29,579 nucleotides of DNA, from contig JAEWFK010000120.1 of the NCBI GenBank assembly GCA_023388835.1, positions 1-29,579 on the forward strand. The letters are read 5' to 3'. Position numbers and translations under genes: made by a program. Shown here one piece after another: positions 7,998 through 14,363 of this stretch (within the stretch, counting starts at the first letter, position 1; every line of letters starts with the position of its first letter). The DNA comes from Pseudomonadota bacterium (GTDB lineage: Bacteria > Pseudomonadota > Gammaproteobacteria > Burkholderiales > Burkholderiaceae_B). Below the pieces are notes generated by a model. It made no database searches and was not told the DNA's origin. It was given only the letters and a program-made list of their open reading frames with translations.

Positions 7998-8627
7998 ATG
8001 TCTCTTTCCACCTGGCTCGCCTTCTTTGCCGCCTCTTGGGCCATCTCCTTTTCCCCCGGCCCGGGGGCCATCTCGGCGATGGCTTCCGGCCTGAAGTATG
8101 GATTTCGGCGCGGCTACTGGACGACGGTCGGATTGATACTGGGTATTCTCATACAGTTTTGCATCGTGGCCGTGGGGCTTGGGGCGGTGCTTGCCACATC
8201 CGAGCTCGCCTTCACCACACTGAAATGGCTGGGCGCAGCCTATCTCGTCTACCTCGGATGGCTGCAGTTCCGCACCGACGCAGCCCCGGTTGCAGTAGAA
8301 GCTGCGCCACCAGCTGACTTCCGGGTGCGCAGTCTCGTATTGCGGGGCTGCCTGGTGAACATCACCAATCCGAAAGGCTCCGTCTTCCTCATGGCTGTCG
8401 TTCCACAGTTTTTGACCCTCGACGCGCCGCTGGCCCCCCAATACGCCATCATTGCAGCCACGCTATGCTTCACCGACCTGGTGGCCATGGGCTGCTACAC
8501 CACGCTTGCCGCCCGGGTCCTGCGCCTCTTGCGCACGCCCCGCCATATCCGCTGGGTGAACCGCAGCTTCGGCGCGCTATTCATCCTCGCCGGAACAGTG
8601 CTGGCGACCTTCAGCCGGCGCGCATGA
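7998..8627 (+). CDS. LysE/RhtB family amino acid exporter
   Basis: A 209-residue, six-span inner-membrane protein. Family marks are the N-terminal SPGPG motif (residues 19-23, FSPGPGAISAMASGLKYGFRRG), LGAAYLVYLGW at about 75-85, and the NITNPKGSVFLMAVVPQF motif near 120-137. LysE/RhtB proteins export amino acids or their derivatives by proton exchange; which one cannot be read from sequence. It follows rhlE by 23 bases and precedes prfC by 49 bases on the same strand, but nothing suggests a shared pathway. A second, distinct family member is at 27533-28159. Confidence 0.92.
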   Translation: MSLSTWLAFFAASWAISFSPGPGAISAMASGLKYGFRRGYWTTVGLILGILIQFCIVAVGLGAVLATSELAFTTLKWLGAAYLVYLGWLQFRTDAAPVAVEAAPPADFRVRSLVLRGCLVNITNPKGSVFLMAVVPQFLTLDAPLAPQYAIIAATLCFTDLVAMGCYTTLAARVLRLLRTPRHIRWVNRSFGALFILAGTVLATFSRRA

Positions 8628-8676
8628 ACGATCTGCCAAAAAAAACCGGCGCAAGCGCCGAGACTAGAATCAGAAT

Positions 8677-10281
8677 ATGAGCATTCCACACGAAGTCGAA
8701 CGGCGACGCACCTTCGCCATCATTTCCCACCCCGACGCCGGCAAGACCACGCTGACGGAAAAGCTGCTGCTGTTCGCGGGCGCCATCCAGATTGCTGGAA
8801 GCGTCAAGGCGCGCAAGGCCAGCCGCCATGCGGCGTCCGACTGGATGGAGATCGAGAAGCAGCGCGGCATCTCGGTGGCGTCGTCCGTCATGCAGATGGA
8901 ATATCGCGACAGTGTCATCAACCTGCTGGACACCCCGGGCCACCAGGATTTTTCCGAAGACACCTATCGCGTGCTGACCGCCGTCGACGCCGCTCTGATG
9001 GTGATCGATGCCGCCAACGGCGTCGAACCCCAGACCGAGCGCCTGTTGGCGGTCTGCCGGGCGCGCAACACGCCCATCATCACCTTCATCAACAAGCTGG
9101 ACCGCGAAGTACGCGAGCCGCTGGACCTGATTTCCGAAATCGAGTCCCACCTGGGCATGGATGCCATCCCCTTTTCCTGGCCGGTCGGCATGGCGCGACG
9201 CTTCGGCGGAGTATTCAACATCCGCGAGGACCGCATGCGCGTGTTCCGCCCGGGCCAGGAACGGCGCCAGGACGACGATGAGTTCATAGAGGGACTGGAC
9301 AATCCTGAAGCCGTCGAACGCTTCGGTGATGCCTACGCCAAGGCACGCGAGGAGATCGAACTCATCTCCGAAGCCTCGCTGCCCTTTGACCACGACGCTT
9401 TTCTTTCCGGCAAGCAGACCCCCGTGTTCTTCGGTTCGGCCATCAACAACTTCGGGGTGCAGGAAGTGCTTGACGCCCTGGTCGAACTGGCGCCGCCCCC
9501 GGGGCCGCGCCACGCGATGGAACGCAGCGTCTCGCCCGAAGAACCGAAATTCACCGGCGTCGTCTTCAAGGTACAGGCCAATATGGACCCCGCGCACCGC
9601 GACCGTGTGGCTTTCGTACGAGTGAGTTCGGGTCGCTTCGAGCGCGGCATGCGTTTGAAAGTCGCGCGCACCGGCAAGGACATTCGGCCAAACAACGTGG
9701 TTTCATTCCTTTCCCAGCGTCGCGAACTGCTGGACGAAGCCTATGCCGGCGACATCATCGGCATCCCGAATCATGGCGTGCTCCAACTGGGTGACGTGCT
9801 TACCGAAGGGGAAACGCTGCACTTCACCGGCCTGCCTTTCTTCGCGCCCGAGCTGTTCCAGGCTGTCGAAGTCAAGGACCCCCTGCGCACCAAGCAGCTG
9901 CGTACAGGCCTTACCCAGCTTGGAGAAGAGGGCGCCATTCAGGTGTTCCGTCCCGCCATGGGCGGGGCCTTGCTGCTGGGCGCGGTCGGCCAGCTTCAGT
10001 TCGAAGTCGTGGCCCATCGCCTTAAGACGGAATACGGTGTCGAAGCGCGGCTCATGCCTTCGCGTTACAACCTGGCACGATGGATTACAGCTGAAGATCC
10101 GAAGGCGCTGCGAAAATTCATGGATGCCAATGCAGCGCATATCGCTCACGATGTCGTCGAGGCCGCCGCATTCCTCGCAACATCGCCGGCGCAGCTGCGT
10201 GTGGCTCAGGAGCTCTATCCTGGTGTGGCATTCCACGCCATGCGGGAACACGGTGGCCAGGTATTTGGTCAGCAGTCCTAG
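8677..10281 (+). CDS. prfC: Peptide chain release factor 3 (RF3)
   Basis: A 534-residue translational GTPase of normal RF3 length. It starts MSIPHEVERRRTFAIISHPDAGKTTLTEKLL: P-loop HPDAGKTT at 18-25, the switch I region with IEKQRGISVASSVMQ (59-73), DTPGHQDFSEDTYR (85-98) and NKLD (139-142). The RF3-specific domain follows, with GVFNIREDRMRVF, TPVFFGSAINNFGVQEVLD and FRPAMGGALLLGAVGQLQFEVV. RF3 removes RF1 or RF2 from the ribosome after peptide release, using GTP. The upstream ribosome binding site is weak. Before the gene a short GC-rich hairpin (8647-8660) lies next to eight A; it has no T tract in the plus direction. Confidence 0.96.
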   Translation: MSIPHEVERRRTFAIISHPDAGKTTLTEKLLLFAGAIQIAGSVKARKASRHAASDWMEIEKQRGISVASSVMQMEYRDSVINLLDTPGHQDFSEDTYRVLTAVDAALMVIDAANGVEPQTERLLAVCRARNTPIITFINKLDREVREPLDLISEIESHLGMDAIPFSWPVGMARRFGGVFNIREDRMRVFRPGQERRQDDDEFIEGLDNPEAVERFGDAYAKAREEIELISEASLPFDHDAFLSGKQTPVFFGSAINNFGVQEVLDALVELAPPPGPRHAMERSVSPEEPKFTGVVFKVQANMDPAHRDRVAFVRVSSGRFERGMRLKVARTGKDIRPNNVVSFLSQRRELLDEAYAGDIIGIPNHGVLQLGDVLTEGETLHFTGLPFFAPELFQAVEVKDPLRTKQLRTGLTQLGEEGAIQVFRPAMGGALLLGAVGQLQFEVVAHRLKTEYGVEARLMPSRYNLARWITAEDPKALRKFMDANAAHIAHDVVEAAAFLATSPAQLRVAQELYPGVAFHAMREHGGQVFGQQS

Positions 10282-10320
10282 CTTATATACTGTGCTCACA
10301 CGTGTACTCTGAGGATACGG
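10282..10320 (+). promoter_or_regulatory. Short gap with ribosome binding site and possible -10 element
   Basis: After the prfC stop, TATACT (10286-10291 area) resembles a -10 element, and GAGGATACGG directly before the ATG at 10321 gives a ribosome binding site. No clear -35 was found, so a promoter here is uncertain. Confidence 0.3.
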
Positions 10321-10989
10321 ATGTCCTGGCGTTTCATCTTTGCCATTCTGATCATTGCCCTGGGCGCTTCGGCTTGGGGCGGCGTACGCCTGGGTGAATG
10401 GCTGGTGGCTCATGGCCCGGTGAAGCCGGAAATCAAGGCACCCCCACCCGAGCTGTCCGATGTGCCCGTGCTCGATGCCGACGGCAAACCCTTCATGGCA
10501 TTGGCCCCCCAGCCGCTGGTGGACGGCCGACTTGGGGTGCCGGAGCCGCCCGAGCCCACACAGTGGGAAGTCGCGGCGCCCACGCTTGCCGAGGTTCAGG
10601 CCGACACGCCCATCAGTCTGGCCACCACGACCATCAGCATGGACGAGGCCGTCCAGATCGCCAATTCAAATCCACATGGACTTCAGGGGCTGGCCGATGT
10701 CGGCGACCTTGTGGGGGGCGGCGGCAACACCGCAGGCGGGCCCCCGACACATGGGCCGCAGTTCATCCAGCCCGTGGATATCAGCCAGCCCCCGCCTCCC
10801 CCGCCCCCGGCTTCTGCCGGTCCGGGTGCCGGCGGCAACTGGGAAGCCGCTCTGAACAAAGAGCTACAGGCCTGCAGCCGCCTCGGCTTCTTTGACCGGC
10901 CCAGCTGTTCCTGGTCCGCACGCAACAAATATTGCGAACCCAATAACGCCTGGGGCCGCACACGCGACTGCCCCGCCAAAAGCTTCTGA
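10321..10989 (+). CDS. Hypothetical membrane-anchored, proline-rich protein with a four-cysteine C-terminus
   Basis: I do not recognise this 222-residue protein. It has an uncleaved-looking N-terminal anchor (MSWRFIFAILIIALGASAWGG), then a low-complexity, Pro-rich periplasmic or extended region (PPPEL at about 41-45, seven prolines in a row near 157-163). It ends in a compact module (173-222) with four cysteines at 185, 196, 205 and 217 and several aromatics (FFDRPSCSW, NKYCEPNNAW, TRDCP). Equal spacing of the cysteines suggests two disulfides in the periplasm. The layout (anchor, flexible proline linker, small globular domain) recalls envelope-spanning proteins such as TonB or cell-wall binding proteins, but there is no TonB motif. 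The base use matches the neighbours, supporting a real gene. Confidence 0.65.
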   Translation: MSWRFIFAILIIALGASAWGGVRLGEWLVAHGPVKPEIKAPPPELSDVPVLDADGKPFMALAPQPLVDGRLGVPEPPEPTQWEVAAPTLAEVQADTPISLATTTISMDEAVQIANSNPHGLQGLADVGDLVGGGGNTAGGPPTHGPQFIQPVDISQPPPPPPPASAGPGAGGNWEAALNKELQACSRLGFFDRPSCSWSARNKYCEPNNAWGRTRDCPAKSF

Positions 10990-11048
10990 AAAAAAGAGGG
11001 GCCGGACCGCGATTTTCGCCGGGTGAAAATCGTGGTCCGGCCCCCCTC
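10989..11048 (-). terminator. Long hairpin terminator between the proline-rich protein and bfr
   Basis: The arms 10996-11017 and 11025-11048 pair over about 22 bases with one mismatch and a two-base bulge. Read on the minus strand the hairpin is followed by seven T (10989-10995), a typical terminator for bfr. Read on the plus strand no T tract follows directly, although CTCCGGCCCCTTTT (11054-11067 area) offers an alternative partner for the left arm. Confidence 0.8.
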
Positions 11049-11088
11049 TCGAGCTCCGGCCCCTTTTCATGAGGCGGAGCCTGGACGG

Positions 11089-11559
11089 CTATTCTTCCAT
11101 CTGCGACTGCTGGTAGTTCTGCAAGCCCACGCGTTCGATCAGTTCGAGCTGCGTTTCCAGATAGTCGATATGCTCTTCGGTATCGTTCAGGATTTCCTGA
11201 AGGAGGTCGCGAGATACGTAGTCGCGGACGGACTCACAGTACGCAATGCCCTCTTTAACGGTTTCCTGGGCCCCTCTTTCCAGACGCAGGTCGCAGGAAA
11301 GGATCTCAGGCACGTTCTCGCCGATCAGCAGTTTGTGAAGGTCTTGCAGGTTGGGCAAGCCGTCCAGCATGAAGATTCGTTCAATGAGGAGGTCGGCGTG
11401 CTTCATCTCGCCAATCGACTCGTCGTATTCCTTCTTGCCCAGCTTCTCCAGGCCCCAATGGCGCAGCATGCGCGCATGCAGGAAGTACTGATTGATGGCA
11501 GTGAGCTCATTCTTGAGCTGCCTGTTGAGATGCTGGATAACGGTGGGATCGCCTTTCAT
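11089..11559 (-). CDS. bfr: Bacterioferritin
   Basis: A 156-residue ferritin-like iron store with the standard length and start (MKGDPTVIQHLNRQLKNELTAINQYFLHAR). Using family numbering, ferroxidase ligands Glu18, Glu51, His54, Glu94 and His130 are present, as are Tyr25 and the haem ligand Met52. The sixth ligand, Glu127, is Thr here (codon ACC at 11179-11181, in the stretch ILNDTEEHID), although Glu128 and Glu129 follow. Twenty-four such subunits form a shell that oxidises and stores iron. A GGAG ribosome binding site precedes the ATG. The next gene upstream on the same strand is bfd, whose product releases the stored iron. No Fur box was recognised directly before bfr. Confidence 0.95.
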   Translation of the reverse strand: MKGDPTVIQHLNRQLKNELTAINQYFLHARMLRHWGLEKLGKKEYDESIGEMKHADLLIERIFMLDGLPNLQDLHKLLIGENVPEILSCDLRLERGAQETVKEGIAYCESVRDYVSRDLLQEILNDTEEHIDYLETQLELIERVGLQNYQQSQMEE

Positions 11560-11710
11560 AGCCTACTCCGCGGGTGATAAGAGCAAGCAATAGGCTAACA
11601 CGTGCAGACGACGGCGGCGTGTGCGGCAGAGAGCATTCATTCACGGGAGCCGCTGCCTGCGGCGCCGCAAATGTATGGTGGCGACGTATTCGCCCCACGC
11701 GGAAAATGGA

Positions 11711-11977
11711 TCAGCCCCGGCTAACGGCGACGGCTTGAAGGGGAAGAAGATCGGCGTCGTTCGCGGCGACGCTGTCGAAAGCGCCTTCCGACTGCTGCTC
11801 GGTCACGTGGCCCGCGTAGCGCCCGCCCGGCAGGTAGTCGACTGCCGTCTCACGGCAACACCCGCAACAACTTCCCACACCCAATTCGGCCTGGAGGTCG
11901 GATAAGGAACCGGCCCCGCCTGCAACGGCTTCCTGGACCTGGCGTTCCGTAATGGCATTACATACGCAAATAAACAT
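11711..11977 (-). CDS. bfd: Bacterioferritin-associated ferredoxin
   Basis: An 88-residue [2Fe-2S] protein starting MFICVCNAITERQVQEAV. The four cluster ligands match those of Bfd: Cys4, Cys6, Cys38 and Cys41 (GSCCGCCRETA). Bfd donates electrons to the haem of bacterioferritin so that stored iron is released as Fe2+. I chose the ATG at 11977; an ATG five codons earlier (11992) would add MIIIL, but it lies inside the promoter -10 and Fur box. After residue 60 the protein carries a poorly conserved-looking tail of about 28 residues. The gene lies 151 bases upstream of bfr on the same strand and has its own promoter. Confidence 0.92.
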   Translation of the reverse strand: MFICVCNAITERQVQEAVAGGAGSLSDLQAELGVGSCCGCCRETAVDYLPGGRYAGHVTEQQSEGAFDSVAANDADLLPLQAVAVSRG

Positions 11978-11991
11978 GAGAATAATTATCA
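11977..11991 (-). promoter_or_regulatory. Fur box overlapping the bfd promoter
   Basis: The 15 bases TGAGAATAATTATCA (plus strand) match the inverted-repeat Fur consensus TGATAATnATTATCA at 13 of 14 fixed positions. It overlaps the -10 element and the start codon of bfd, so iron-loaded Fur should block transcription when iron is plentiful. This agrees with the known iron-starvation induction of bfd in other bacteria. Confidence 0.85.
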
Positions 11992-12013
11992 TCTACGAAA
12001 AAGCCTTTGACAA
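11985..12013 (-). promoter_or_regulatory. Sigma-70-type promoter of bfd
   Basis: On the minus strand TTGTCA (12013-12008) is separated by 17 bases from GATAAT (11990-11985). Both hexamers match the consensus at five of six positions. The expected transcription start is near 11978, one or a few bases from the A of the AUG at 11977, so the transcript would have almost no leader. Confidence 0.75.
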
Positions 12014-12094
12014 TCCCTCGTATCGCTTTTTTTGTAACGCTTCGCCTGATATGGCGGAGCCCGGCCGCCCCGCAGCTTCGCTATAAAGTCGGCT

Positions 12095-13495
12095 TCACCC
12101 CAGTGCGGCGCGAGCCTTGCGCATGATCGCGGGTTCGATGCCGGCGGCCTCGCGGTACTTGGCGACGGTTCGGCGGGCGATGGTCACCCCCTGTTCCGCC
12201 AAGCGTTCGGCAATTCTGCTGTCCGATAAGGGCTTGTGTGGCGGTTCTTCGCTAACCAGCTTGGCAATCAGGCTGCGTACAGCCGTGGCGGAAGTCGCTT
12301 CCCCGTCCTCGGTCTGCAACGCTGCGCCAAAGAACTGCTTCAGTTCGATAACTCCCCAGGGCGTCTGCGCATACTTCTGTTTCGTGGCGCGAGATATCGT
12401 CGATTCATGCAGACCGAGCTGCACGGCAATGTCCCGAAGCACCATGGGCCGCATGGCGCCGGCCCCCTTCTCAAAAAAACCGGTTTGCTGGTCCACAATG
12501 GCCTGAGCCACCTTGAGTACGGTCACAAAACGCTGATTCACGCTTTTCACGAGACCTTGCGCCTGCTGGAGCTGTGCCTGCAGTTCAGGCGGGACCTGCG
12601 TCTGTGCAAGCAGGCTTTCGTACACCGCATTGATTCGAATTCTGGGCACCACCGCGGGGTTCAGAATGGCCGTCCAGCGTCCCGCTGACTTCCTCACCAC
12701 AACATCCGGCGTCACATAGTCGGCAGGCTCTCCGGACCAATTGCGGGCAGGCCGCGGCTCCAGGCGCAGGAGCAGACTGTGCGCCGCGCGCAACACCGGC
12801 ATGGGCACGCCCATGATTTCTCGCAGCTTGATCAGGTTGCCCGTCGCCAGAACCGGCAGATGCCGCGTCGCTACAGCTTCTGCACACTCGAACGCCTCCG
12901 CATCGCAGCCGTCGTCTTGCGCGCGCCGCGCTTTAAGCTGCAGCAGCAGGCACTCGGACAAAGTCCGCGCGCCCGCACCGGGCGGGTCGAAAGACTGGAG
13001 CAAACGCAGCGCCATGGTCAGCTCATCGATTTCCACCTCGAGTTCCTGCGGCAAGACCGTGAGGATCTCTTCCAGAGGCGTGGACAGATAGCCGTTATCG
13101 TCGAGTTCGTCGATCAGCAGGCCGACGAGTGCAGCATCGCGCTCACCGGCTCGGGTCAGCCGCAGCTGCTCATACAGGTGGTCTTGCAGACTGACGGACA
13201 GCGCCGACTCGGGACGCTCCGCATCATCGTCGCCTTCGGCGCGCGATCGGCCGGTCAAGCCGCTCGCGAGCCAGCGATCATCCAGGCCGCGCTCATGATC
13301 CGGCGCTACCGCAGCGCCGGCATCAATGTCATACTCGTCCTCGCGCTCCAGCAGGGGGTTTTCCTGCAACGCCTGCGCGACCTCGAGCTCCAGGTCCTGA
13401 GCGGAAAGCTGCAGAAAACGGATCGACTGCTGCAGCTGCGGCGTAAGCGCGAGCTGCTGCTGCTGACGAAGTTCCAACGACTGACGCGAATGCAT
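12095..13495 (-). CDS. rpoN: RNA polymerase sigma-54 factor
   Basis: A 466-residue protein with the sigma-54 domain order. Region I is Gln/Leu-rich (SLELRQQQQLALTPQLQQSIRFLQLSAQDLELEVAQALQENPLLE), region II is short and acidic, and the core-binding and central parts follow. The DNA-binding segment has HESTISRATKQKYAQTPWGVIELKQFF and the RpoN box ARRTVAKYRE (440-449). It directs core polymerase to -24/-12 promoters, with activators that use ATP. In many betaproteobacteria rpoN lies behind lptB; here it starts 17 bases from a divergent membrane protein gene, so its promoter must overlap that gene. No terminator is obvious after its stop. Confidence 0.94.
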   Translation of the reverse strand: MHSRQSLELRQQQQLALTPQLQQSIRFLQLSAQDLELEVAQALQENPLLEREDEYDIDAGAAVAPDHERGLDDRWLASGLTGRSRAEGDDDAERPESALSVSLQDHLYEQLRLTRAGERDAALVGLLIDELDDNGYLSTPLEEILTVLPQELEVEIDELTMALRLLQSFDPPGAGARTLSECLLLQLKARRAQDDGCDAEAFECAEAVATRHLPVLATGNLIKLREIMGVPMPVLRAAHSLLLRLEPRPARNWSGEPADYVTPDVVVRKSAGRWTAILNPAVVPRIRINAVYESLLAQTQVPPELQAQLQQAQGLVKSVNQRFVTVLKVAQAIVDQQTGFFEKGAGAMRPMVLRDIAVQLGLHESTISRATKQKYAQTPWGVIELKQFFGAALQTEDGEATSATAVRSLIAKLVSEEPPHKPLSDSRIAERLAEQGVTIARRTVAKYREAAGIEPAIMRKARAALG

Positions 13496-13512
13496 ATTGT
13501 GGAAAGCAACTC

Positions 13513-14079
13513 ATGAAGATTGAAACGTCCCAACCCACCCGGGCCGACGCCGCCCTGGTTCGCAATACGGTCCTGAAGCTGACAGCGGCGACACGAGCGA
13601 TCACGGTCGCCGTGGCGCTCGCCGTCGGAATCATCTGGTGGATGCTGCTGCACCGCGTGCTCGATTTCGGCAAGGGCCTGGACTATAGCGGTCTGGATGC
13701 CCTGGGAGAGAGGGTCGCCGCCATCGTAAGACAGTACAACCCTTTTTTCTGGTGGGCGGTCGTCGCGCTATGCACGCTTATTATTGCGTATTTCCTCTAT
13801 GGCTTCTTTCAGGCCATGAACCGCAAAGCCAGCGGGAGACGGGTCAGCGCCGATATCGTGGCCGGCCTGGCAAGCCGGCTTTCCGCACCCGCCGTGCGAG
13901 TCGTGCAATGGAGCTGGCAGAACCGGCGCGAGCCCATCACCGTGGGTGTTTTGCAACGCAGCCTTGCCGAATTGCAAAGCGGAAGGGCCGCCAAGATCGA
14001 ACTGGCGGAAAGACATGCCGCACTGCTGGAGACCGCGAGCGACGAGCCGGGGCGCAATACGCCATTGCCAAGCGCCTGA
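13513..14079 (+). CDS. Hypothetical inner-membrane protein, divergent from rpoN
   Basis: I do not recognise this 188-residue protein. It has two strong membrane spans (about residues 29-47, TVAVALAVGIIWWMLLHRV, and 75-98, NPFFWWAVVALCTLIIAYFLYGFF) separated by a loop of about 28 residues with LDFGKGLDYSGLDALGERV. A basic cytoplasmic C-terminal region of about 90 residues follows, probably helical, with LASRLSAPAVRVVQWSW and VLQRSLAELQSGRAAKIELAERHAALLE. A GGAAAG ribosome binding site lies at 13501-13506. The start is only 17 bases from the start of rpoN, so the two may share control. Function unknown. Confidence 0.7.
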   Translation: MKIETSQPTRADAALVRNTVLKLTAATRAITVAVALAVGIIWWMLLHRVLDFGKGLDYSGLDALGERVAAIVRQYNPFFWWAVVALCTLIIAYFLYGFFQAMNRKASGRRVSADIVAGLASRLSAPAVRVVQWSWQNRREPITVGVLQRSLAELQSGRAAKIELAERHAALLETASDEPGRNTPLPSA

Positions 14080-14100
14080 AATTATGGTTGACTAGCGGTT

Positions 14101-14247
14101 ATGAATTCCAAGCACGCAGCCATTTCCCACGCCACCACCGGCCTCCCGGCCGGGGCTGGGTTGCGTGCAGCGGGCGCCGCAACGGCTGCCCGCACGCCTC
14201 TCCTTCCCCTCTCGCTTCTTCTACTACCGATCGGTTGCCGGGCCTAG
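14101..14247 (+). CDS. Putative leuA leader peptide (leucine-rich, regulatory)
   Basis: A 48-codon frame in the leader of leuA. Codons 34-42 read LLPLSLLLL, seven Leu in nine codons (14200-14226), including two rare CUA codons in a row, followed by Pro-Ile. It ends at TAG (14245-14247) inside a hairpin that has a T-rich tract. Leu codons this dense directly before a leucine biosynthesis gene are the hallmark of ribosome-mediated attenuation as known for enterobacterial leuL. The ATG at 14101 has only a weak ribosome binding site; a TTG at 14161 would give 28 codons, the same size as E. coli LeuL. The start is therefore uncertain, the Leu stretch is not. Confidence 0.65.
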   Translation: MNSKHAAISHATTGLPAGAGLRAAGAATAARTPLLPLSLLLLPIGCRA

Positions 14248-14291
14248 CGTCCCGTGGCAGTTCGGCAGCCTAATCCCGGCCACCTTTTGTT
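14233..14291 (+). promoter_or_regulatory. Candidate attenuator terminator in the leuA leader
   Basis: GGTTGCCGGG (14233-14242) pairs at nine of ten positions with CCCGGCCACC (14275-14284), followed by TTTTGTT (14285-14291). The left arm overlaps the last codons of the leader peptide, just after the Leu run. A competing pairing is possible between GGCTGCC (14184-14190) and GGCAGCC (14264-14270). A further GC hairpin without T tract (14295-14301 with 14314-14320) lies before the leuA ribosome binding site. Confidence 0.55.
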
Positions 14292-14363
14292 CCCCCGCCC
14301 GCATGCGCGTTTCCGGGCGGCGGCGACAGCGTCAAAATCCCAGATTTGAATTTCAGGTGCACC

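Noticed and set aside
8638..8660. Eight A followed by a CCGGCGC/GCGCCG hairpin, a minus-strand terminator shape before prfC
   Set aside because: No minus-strand gene ends here and the loop is only about two bases; in the plus direction there is no T tract.
11978..11992. Earlier ATG for bfd at 11992 (adding five residues)
   Set aside because: It lies within the -10 element and Fur box, and Bfd proteins begin directly with MxVCxC-like sequence.
14095..14104. TTGACT or TATGAA near 14095-14104 as promoter elements for leuA
   Set aside because: Neither has a matching partner at proper spacing, so they were not listed; if TATGAA were a -10, the leader peptide would have to start at the later TTG.
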